NCBI RefSeq assembly: GCF_006715085.1
Contig: NZ_VFMM01000004.1
Coordinates: 558,001-622,000, forward strand
Length of the DNA stretch: 64,000 nucleotides
Reading direction: 5' to 3'
Source of the DNA: Kribbella jejuensis
GTDB lineage: Bacteria > Actinomycetota > Actinomycetes > Propionibacteriales > Kribbellaceae
Below, one piece after another: positions 58,300 through 64,000 of this stretch (within the stretch, counting starts at the first letter, position 1; each line of letters opens with the position of its first letter). A model generated the notes under the pieces. That model did not search any database and had not been told where the DNA came from. It saw only the letters and a program-made list of their open reading frames with translations. The position numbers were made by a program, and so were the translations under genes.

Positions 58300-59679
58300 G
58301 TGACAGATGCTGGTACGACGTACGACCTGGTGATTCTCGGCGGCGGCAGCGGTGGCTACGCCGCCGGACTGCGTGCCGCGACGCTCGGCCTGTCCGTGGC
58401 GCTGATCGAGAAGGACAAGGTCGGCGGGACCTGTCTGCACCGCGGCTGCATCCCGACCAAGGCGCTGCTGCACGCCGCCGAGGTCGCGGACTCGGCCCGC
58501 GACGGCGAGCAGTTCGGTGTCCGGACGACGCTCGAGGGTGTCGACATGGGCGGCGTCAACAAGTACAAGGACAGCGTCGTCGACCGGCTGTTCAAGGGTC
58601 TGCAGGGTCAGTTGAAGGCGCGCGGCATCACCGTGATCGAGGGCGAGGGGCGGCTGACCTCGGCGACCACGGTCCAGGTCGGCGACACGACGTACACCGG
58701 GCGCAACGTCATCCTTGCCTCCGGCTCCTACTCGCGCTCCCTCCCGGGCCTGGAGATCGACGGGCACCGGGTGATCGCGAGCGAGCACGCGCTGACGCTC
58801 GATCGCGTCCCGGAGTCGGCCGTCGTCCTGGGTGGCGGCGTGATCGGCGTCGAGTTCGCGTCCGCGTGGACCTCGTTCGGGACCCGCGTAACGATCGTCG
58901 AGGCGCTGCCGCGGCTGGTCCCGGCCGAGGACGCGGACTGCTCGAAGACGCTCGAGCGCGCGTTCCGGAAGCGGAAGATCGCCTTCAAGACCGGTACGCC
59001 GTTCGAATCCGTCTCGGTGACGGACTCCGGCGTACAGGTCCGGGTCGCGGGCGGCGAGGTCATCGAGGCCGAAGTACTGCTGGTCGCGGTCGGTCGTGGG
59101 CCGAACACCGCCGGCCTCGGGTACGAGGAGGTCGGCGTCGCGCTGGACCGCGGCTTCGTGACCGTCGACGAGACGCTGCAGACCAGCGTCCCGGGCGTGT
59201 ACGCGGTCGGCGACATCGTGCCGGGACTGCAGCTCGCGCACCGCGGGTTCCAGCAGGGCATCTTCGTCGCCGAGCACATCGCCGGGCTGTCGCCGACGCC
59301 GATCGACGAATCCGGCATCCCGCGGGTGACGTACTCCGAGCCCGAGGTCGCCTCGGTCGGACTGACCGAGGAGCAGGCGCGTTCCCGGTACGGCGACGTC
59401 GAGGTGCTGAACTACAACCTCGGCGGCAACGGTAAGTCGCAGATCCTGAAGACCGCCGGCTTCGTGAAGCTGGTCCGTGCCCGCGACGGCGCCGTCGTCG
59501 GCCTGCACATGGTCGGCTCGCGCGTCGGCGAGCTGATCGGCGAGGCGCAGCTGATCTACAACTGGGAGGCGTACCCGGCCGACGTCGCGCCGCTCGTGCA
59601 CGCGCACCCCACCCAGAACGAGGCCCTCGGCGAGGCCCACCTCGCGCTGGCCGGAAAACCTTTGCACTTCCATGACTGA
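58300..59679 (+). CDS. lpdA: dihydrolipoyl dehydrogenase (E3)
   Basis: 459 residues from GTG 58300, with GGAGG just upstream. The FAD Rossmann motif is VILGGGSGGYAAGLRAA; the redox disulphide is C45/C50 in VGGTCLHRGCIPTKALLHA; NAD motif VVLGGGVIGVEFASAW; FAD-binding VYAVGDIVPG; and the C-terminal active-site pair HAHPTQNE. It reoxidises the dihydrolipoyl groups of E2, presumably of SucB encoded next. The 183-bp gap before it separates it from the divergent small-protein gene. Confidence 0.94.
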   Translation: MTDAGTTYDLVILGGGSGGYAAGLRAATLGLSVALIEKDKVGGTCLHRGCIPTKALLHAAEVADSARDGEQFGVRTTLEGVDMGGVNKYKDSVVDRLFKGLQGQLKARGITVIEGEGRLTSATTVQVGDTTYTGRNVILASGSYSRSLPGLEIDGHRVIASEHALTLDRVPESAVVLGGGVIGVEFASAWTSFGTRVTIVEALPRLVPAEDADCSKTLERAFRKRKIAFKTGTPFESVSVTDSGVQVRVAGGEVIEAEVLLVAVGRGPNTAGLGYEEVGVALDRGFVTVDETLQTSVPGVYAVGDIVPGLQLAHRGFQQGIFVAEHIAGLSPTPIDESGIPRVTYSEPEVASVGLTEEQARSRYGDVEVLNYNLGGNGKSQILKTAGFVKLVRARDGAVVGLHMVGSRVGELIGEAQLIYNWEAYPADVAPLVHAHPTQNEALGEAHLALAGKPLHFHD

Positions 59680-59710
59680 CCCTGCTGGTTCACCCCAGTA
59701 GGTTTGGGGC

Positions 59711-59792
59711 GTGTCCCGGAACGCTGCGCCTACCACGCGCCGCCGCGACCAGGTGCTCGGCGGCGCGTGGTAGGCGCAGAATTCCAGGACAC
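59711..59792. repeat. 82-bp palindromic element between lpdA and sucB
   Basis: Inner 21-nt arms (59724-59744 and 59759-59779) are exact complements around a 14-nt loop. Outer 11-nt arms (59711-59721, GTGTCCCGGAA, and 59782-59792) pair with one mismatch. Only a 2-nt interruption separates inner and outer stems. It is not followed by a T-run. Candidates are a non-autonomous palindromic mobile element, a small RNA, or an mRNA-stability hairpin. Confidence 0.75.
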
Positions 59793-59900
59793 CCCCGCGG
59801 CTGCGGGAACGCGATCGGGACGCCGTGACCCGGATCCCGTTCGTTCCGGCGGCACCGTAGGCTGACACTCGACCGATCAGACGAAGGAGCAACGACCGTC

Positions 59901-61880
59901 ATGCCGACCTCTGTATCCCTGCCGGCCCTCGGGGAGAGCGTCACCGAAGGAACCGTCACCCGCTGGCTCAAGCAGGTCGGTGACACGGTTGCCGTCGACG
60001 AGCCCCTGCTGGAGGTGTCGACCGACAAGGTCGACACCGAGATCCCGAGCCCCGTCGCCGGCACCCTGCTGGAGATCAAGGCCGCCGAAGACGAAACCGT
60101 AGAGGTAGGCGCCGAACTAGCAGTAATCGGCGACGCCGGCGAAGCCCCCTCCACACCCCCCGCCAACGACGCCCAACCCGCGGAAACCGAGTCCGCCCAG
60201 GCCCCGTCTGACCAGGCCCAGTCCACCCAGGCCCCGGCCCCCGACCAGGCCGCCCAAGCTGCCCCCGCCGCCCAGGCCGCGCCAGCCGCCCCCCAGTCCT
60301 CCGGCGAGGCTTCCTCCACTCCTTCCGCGGCCGCCGCCGACTCGACCCAAACAGAGTCCCCGGCCGCCCAGGCAAACGCTCCCCAGGCAGCATCCGGCAC
60401 CCCCGTCACCCTCCCGGCGCTGGGCGAGAGCGTCACCGAAGGCACCGTCACCCGCTGGCTCAAGCAGGTAGGCGACGACGTAGCCGTCGACGAGCCGCTC
60501 CTAGAGGTCTCGACCGACAAGGTCGACACCGAGATCCCCAGCCCGATCGCCGGCAAGCTCCTCGAGATCAAGGTCGCCGAAGACGAAACCGTAGAGGTAG
60601 GCGCCGAACTAGCCATCGTCGGCTCCGGCGACGCACCCCCAGCCGCCGCCCCCGCCGCTCCCGCAGCCCCGGCCGAGTCCGCTCCCGCCGAGTCCGCCCC
60701 GGCCCCGCAAGCCTCCGCTCCGGCCGCAGCCCCGGCCCCCCAGGCCGCCCCAGCTCAGGCCCCCGCCCCGCAGACCGCCCCGGCCGCCACGCCCGCCCCC
60801 GCCGCCGCACCTGCTCCGCAGGCTGCCCCGGCCCCGCAAGCCGCACCGGCTCCGCAGGCTGCACCGGCCCCGCAGGCTGCACCCGCTCCGTCGGCTGCAC
60901 CGGCTGCCGCTCCCGCCGTACAAACCCCGTCGCCGAACGGCGCCGCCTCCGACGGCCCGAACTACGTCACCCCGCTCGTCCGCAAGCTCGCCGCCGAGCA
61001 CGACGTCGACCTGAACTCCGTACAGGGCACCGGTGTCGGCGGCCGCATCCGCAAGCAGGACGTGATCACCGCCGCCGAGGCGAAGAAGGCCGCCGCCGCT
61101 GCCGCACCTGCTCCGGCCGCCGCCTCGGCGCCCGCCGCCGCGGCCGCGAAGTCCCCGGAGATCAGCCCGCTGCGCGGTACCACCGAGAAGATGAGCCGGA
61201 TCCGCAAGGCGATCGCCGCGCACATGGTGAACAGCCTCAAGGTCTCGGCCCAGCTGACCACGGTCGTCGAGGTGGACGTCACCGAGATCGCGAAGCTGCG
61301 GAACAAGAAGAAGGCCGAGTTCGAGGCCCGCGAGGGCGTCAAGCTGTCCTTCCTCCCGTTCTTCGCCCTCGCCGCGGTCGACGCGCTCAAGCAGTACCCG
61401 AAGCTCAACGCCTCGATCGACGAGGAGAAGGGCGAGATCACGTACCACGCCGCCGAGCACCTCGGCATCGCCGTGGACGTCGAGCGCGGTCTGATGGTCC
61501 CGGTCGTGCACAACGCCGGCGACCTGAACATCGCCGGCCTGGCGAAGAAGATCGCCGACCTCGCCGACCGCACCCGCAACAACAAGGTGCTGCCGGACGA
61601 GATGGCGGGCGGTACGTTCACGATCACCAACACCGGTAGCCGGGGCGCGCTGTTCGACACCCCGATCCTGAACCAGCCGCAGGTCGGCATGCTCGGGACC
61701 GGTGCCGTGGTGAAGCGCCCGGTCGTCATCACCCACCCGGAGCTCGGCGAGACGATCGCCATCCGTCAGATGGTGTACCTGGCGCTGACCTACGACCACC
61801 GTCTGGTCGACGGCGCCGACGCGGCCCGCTACCTGACGGCCGTGAAGCAGCGCCTCGAAGAGGCCCAGTTCGACGTCTGA
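59901..61880 (+). CDS. sucB: 2-oxoglutarate dehydrogenase-type E2, two lipoyl domains
   Basis: 659 residues. Two lipoyl domains with nearly the same sequence (LPALGESVTEGTVTRWLKQVGD), lipoyl lysines K43 and about K207 in STDKVDTEIPSP; the DNA of the two domains is also nearly identical. Pro/Ala/Gln linkers follow (about 80-165 and 240-345, PAPQAA repeated). The E3-binding domain is VTPLVRKLAAEHDVDLNSVQGTGVGGRIRKQDV (about 355-390). The catalytic domain has GTFTITNTGSRGALFDTPI and the HxxxD motif YDHRLVDGADAARYL. In actinobacteria this protein serves the pyruvate or mixed complexes too, so the exact 2-oxo acid is not certain. Confidence 0.92.
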   Translation: MPTSVSLPALGESVTEGTVTRWLKQVGDTVAVDEPLLEVSTDKVDTEIPSPVAGTLLEIKAAEDETVEVGAELAVIGDAGEAPSTPPANDAQPAETESAQAPSDQAQSTQAPAPDQAAQAAPAAQAAPAAPQSSGEASSTPSAAAADSTQTESPAAQANAPQAASGTPVTLPALGESVTEGTVTRWLKQVGDDVAVDEPLLEVSTDKVDTEIPSPIAGKLLEIKVAEDETVEVGAELAIVGSGDAPPAAAPAAPAAPAESAPAESAPAPQASAPAAAPAPQAAPAQAPAPQTAPAATPAPAAAPAPQAAPAPQAAPAPQAAPAPQAAPAPSAAPAAAPAVQTPSPNGAASDGPNYVTPLVRKLAAEHDVDLNSVQGTGVGGRIRKQDVITAAEAKKAAAAAAPAPAAASAPAAAAAKSPEISPLRGTTEKMSRIRKAIAAHMVNSLKVSAQLTTVVEVDVTEIAKLRNKKKAEFEAREGVKLSFLPFFALAAVDALKQYPKLNASIDEEKGEITYHAAEHLGIAVDVERGLMVPVVHNAGDLNIAGLAKKIADLADRTRNNKVLPDEMAGGTFTITNTGSRGALFDTPILNQPQVGMLGTGAVVKRPVVITHPELGETIAIRQMVYLALTYDHRLVDGADAARYLTAVKQRLEEAQFDV

Positions 61881-61894
61881 TCCGATCGGCCAAC

Positions 61895-61935
61895 GGCGCC
61901 GGTGCCTGTCTCCCCGCGGGACGGTCACCGGCGCC
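61895..61935 (+). terminator. hairpin after sucB
   Basis: GGCGCCGGTG (61895-61904) pairs perfectly with CACCGGCGCC (61926-61935) around a 21-nt loop; TTCGCTTTCT follows. A likely weak terminator or attenuator before the TIGR01777 gene, whose ATG is at 61966. Confidence 0.6.
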
Positions 61936-61965
61936 TTCGCTTTCTCGACAAGGAGCTCGTACGGG

Positions 61966-62853
61966 ATGAAATACGTGCTGGCCGGCGCCTCCGGCTTCCT
62001 CGGCAAGGCCCTCGCCCGCGACCTGGTTGCCGAAGGCCACCAAGTGCTGCGGCTGGTACGGCGTACGCCGTCAACGCCCGACGAGATCCGCTGGGATCCG
62101 GCGCGCGGCGACCTGGACCCGTCGGCGCTCGGTGATCCCGACGTACTGGTCAACCTGGCCGGCGCGAACATCGGCCGCCCGTGGACACCGACGTACCGCC
62201 TGCAGATCCGCGAGAGCCGCGTCGCCACCACGTCGACCCTGGCAGCCGCCGCGACCCAACTCGACCGCCGCCCGGTATTGATCACGCAGAGCGGCATCGG
62301 CGGATACGGCACGGACCTTGGTGACCGCATCCTCACCGAAGACTCCGACCTCGGTGACGGCTTCCTTGCCGATGTAGTACGCCTGTGGGAGGGCGCACTC
62401 GAGCCCGCTCGCGCCGCCGGCAGCCGAGTTGCCGCGCTCCGCACAGGCGTCGTCCTCGACCGCGGCGCACCCGCGTTCCAACTCCTGTCGCTCCCCTTCC
62501 GCCTCGGTCTCGGCGGCCGCCTGGGATCGGGCACCCAGTACTTCCCGGTCGTCTCCCTCACCGACTGGACCCGAGCGGTCCGCCACGTAGCCGAGACCGA
62601 AGCCTTGAGCGGCCCGGTGAACATTGCCCTGCCCGCCCCAGCCACCAACAGCGAATTCACAGAGGCCCTGGCCACTGCCCTGCACCGTCCCTCGGCAATT
62701 CCGGTCCCCGCACCGCTGATGAAGCTCGCGCTCGGCGAGTTCGCCTGGGAACTGCTGGGCAGCAAGCGAGCCCTCCCAACCCGCCTCCAGTCCACTGGCT
62801 TCACCTTCCACCACCCCACAATCCCCACCGCCCTCTCCGCCGCCCTCGCTTAG
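61966..62853 (+). CDS. TIGR01777 family NAD(P)-binding oxidoreductase
   Basis: 295 residues starting MKYVLAGASGFLGKALARDL (Rossmann GxSGFLG). Next come LVNLAGANIGRPWTPTYRLQIRESRVATT and QSGIGGYGTDLGDRILTEDS, the defining blocks of the TIGR01777/YfcH family, plus WTRAVRHVAETEALSGPVNIALPAPATNSEFTEALA. The family belongs to the extended SDRs; its substrate is unknown. Its TAG stop is immediately followed (1 nt) by the left end of the IS481-type element, so the insertion just missed the coding sequence. Confidence 0.92.
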   Translation: MKYVLAGASGFLGKALARDLVAEGHQVLRLVRRTPSTPDEIRWDPARGDLDPSALGDPDVLVNLAGANIGRPWTPTYRLQIRESRVATTSTLAAAATQLDRRPVLITQSGIGGYGTDLGDRILTEDSDLGDGFLADVVRLWEGALEPARAAGSRVAALRTGVVLDRGAPAFQLLSLPFRLGLGGRLGSGTQYFPVVSLTDWTRAVRHVAETEALSGPVNIALPAPATNSEFTEALATALHRPSAIPVPAPLMKLALGEFAWELLGSKRALPTRLQSTGFTFHHPTIPTALSAALA

Positions 62854-62854
62854 G

Positions 62855-64000
62855 TGTTATGTCTCAGGACATCGGTGACGGTTCTGCCTTGAGACATCGG
62901 TGACGCTTTCGGGGTTGTTGGTGGTGACATTTCGGTGAGTCGGCGGGGTCGATGATGCCTGGGCCGGTCGACTGCGCGGGTGTCGAAGAACGAGCTTGTT
63001 GATCCTCGTGTCAGTCTCGCGATCACGCAGTGGCCGTGTGATGCGCCTCGTGGGGCGGTGACGACGTTCTGTGCCGAGCATGGCATCTCGCGTAAGACGT
63101 TCTACGAGATCCGGCGGCGCACCCTGGCTGAGGGGCCTGCGGCGGCGTTGGAACCGAAGTCGCGGCGGCCGCGGTCGAGCCCGTCGAAGCTGGCCGATGA
63201 GGTCAAGCAGCAGGCGATCGGGGTCCGGGCCGCGCTCGAGCAGTCCGGGCTGGACTTCGGTCCGATCAGCGTGCACGACAAGATGCACGCGATGGGCCTG
63301 GAGACGGTGCCTTCGGTCGCGTCGCTGGCCCGGATCTTCCGCCAAGCAGGCATCGCGCGGCTGGAACCGAGGAAGAAACCCAGGGCCGCGTGGCGTCGGT
63401 TCGTGTATCCGGCCCCGAACGCCTGCTGGCAAGTCGACGCCACCGAGTATGTGCTCACCCGTGGCCGCAGATGCGTGATCTTCCAGCTCATCGACGACCA
63501 CTCCCGCTACGCGGTCGCCTCCCACGTCGCGTGGGGCGAGACCTCCGAGGCGGCGATCGCCGTGTTCGACAAGGCGTGGCCGCCCATGGCGTGCCCCAGC
63601 GGCTGCTGTCCGACAACGGGTCCGCGCTCAACCCCTCGCGCCGTGGAATCCTGGGCCAGCTCGTCGTCCACCTGATGGCCCTGGGCGTCGAGCCGATCAC
63701 CGGCAAGCCCTACAAACCAACCACCCAGGGCAAGAACGAACGCTTCCATCAAACCCTGTTCCGCTACCTCGACAAGCAGCCACTGGCCGCCGACCTGGCG
63801 CAGTTACAGGCCCAGGTCGACACCTTCGACCACCTCTACAACACCCAGCGTCCCCACCAAGGACTGCCCGGCCGCGTCACACCCTTGAGCGCCTGGCAGG
63901 CCACCGCGAAGACCGAGGCACCCCACCCCACCCGCGACCTGTTCCACCGACCCCTCAGCCCACCCCGACCCACCCGGACACCGGTGCCTACAGACCTGCC
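62855..64000 (+). mobile_element. IS481-family insertion element, left part (runs off window)
   Basis: The left end starts TGTTATGTCTCAGGACATC and contains a repeat of the element ACATCGGTGACG (about 62869 and 62893) upstream of the transposase. The right end lies beyond the window, so ends and target duplication cannot be checked. Confidence 0.75.
62980..64000 (+). pseudogene. IS481-family transposase, frameshifted and cut by window end
   Basis: From GTG 62980 the protein reads an HTH-like N-terminus (GAVTTFCAEHGISRKTFYEIRRRTLAEGPAALE-like), then WQVDATEYVLTRG (first Asp) and IDDHSRYAVASHVAWGE. At about 63577-63581 (GCGTGGCCGCC) the frame breaks: one G appears missing. In the other frame the sequence continues AAHGVPQRLLSDNGSALNPS (second Asp) and PTTQGKNERFHQTLFRYLD (Glu), to the window end. 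The DDE triad is therefore complete only across the frameshift. It could be a decayed transposase or a sequence error. Confidence 0.85.

Noticed and set aside
57802..59892. 696-codon minus-strand ORF through lpdA
   Set aside because: Only its last 104 codons look real (small conserved protein); the rest is antisense to a clear dihydrolipoyl dehydrogenase gene.

Overview
The window is 64 kb of very GC-rich DNA (strong G/C third positions, many GTG starts, ATGA/GTGA stop-start overlaps) from an actinobacterium. Gene content supports this: PspA with its actinobacterial partner PspAA, a DUF3043 membrane protein, an SCO2322-type protein in a cobalamin operon, and the locus gcvT - pepA - cupin/small protein - lpdA - sucB - TIGR01777 reductase, which I recall in similar form from Streptomyces and relatives. 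A Kribbella-like or other Nocardioidales genome is my best guess, but no 16S or other marker is present to prove it.

Region 1 (1-28 kb) is an exopolysaccharide locus. A leftward operon (9525 to beyond 1) encodes an NAD-dependent epimerase, two sugar C-methyltransferase-like enzymes, a glucose-1-phosphate cytidylyltransferase, a PIG-L deacetylase, an RmlC-like 3,5-epimerase, a class III aminotransferase, a GT2 glycosyltransferase, a polysaccharide pyruvyl transferase and the start of a Wzx-like flippase. This suggests a CDP-linked, C-methylated and possibly amino sugar that is assembled, pyruvylated and exported. A rightward operon (9705 to about 25.7 kb) encodes a nucleotide-sugar dehydrogenase, two GT4 glycosyltransferases, an asparagine-synthase-type amidotransferase, a fused alcohol-dehydrogenase/Gfo-Idh-MocA oxidoreductase, a heparinase II/III protein, two Wzz/YveK-like chain-length proteins, an O-antigen-ligase-like membrane protein, a membrane-anchored beta-helix protein and a small sigma-partner protein. 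Converging on it are the priming polyprenyl-phosphate glycosylphosphotransferase and, 48 nt behind it, an ECF-type sigma factor.

Region 2 (28-38 kb) holds pspA-pspAA, DUF3043, an aldo/keto reductase with a 69-residue partner, and then a cobalamin riboswitch leading an operon for an SCO2322-family protein, the ECF transporter T, A-A and S components, CobU and CobS. CobU and CobS carry unusual proline/alanine-rich tandem-repeat insertions.

Region 3 (38-55 kb) is transport and signalling: a ROK regulator with a xylose-type ABC transporter, a LuxR-type response regulator and histidine kinase, a small membrane protein, LtrA, and a peptide/nickel-type ABC operon on the minus strand. A complete IS3-family element (46781-48241, TSD TCGT) sits exactly in the loop of the bidirectional terminator between ltrA and the peptide transporter.

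Region 4 (55-64 kb) is core metabolism: GcvT, leucyl aminopeptidase, a cupin, a small conserved protein, dihydrolipoyl dehydrogenase, the two-lipoyl-domain E2 of a 2-oxo acid dehydrogenase, and a TIGR01777 reductase. A frameshifted IS481-family transposase follows and runs off the window. An 82-bp palindromic element lies between lpdA and sucB. I saw no rRNA, tRNA, CRISPR array or prophage.
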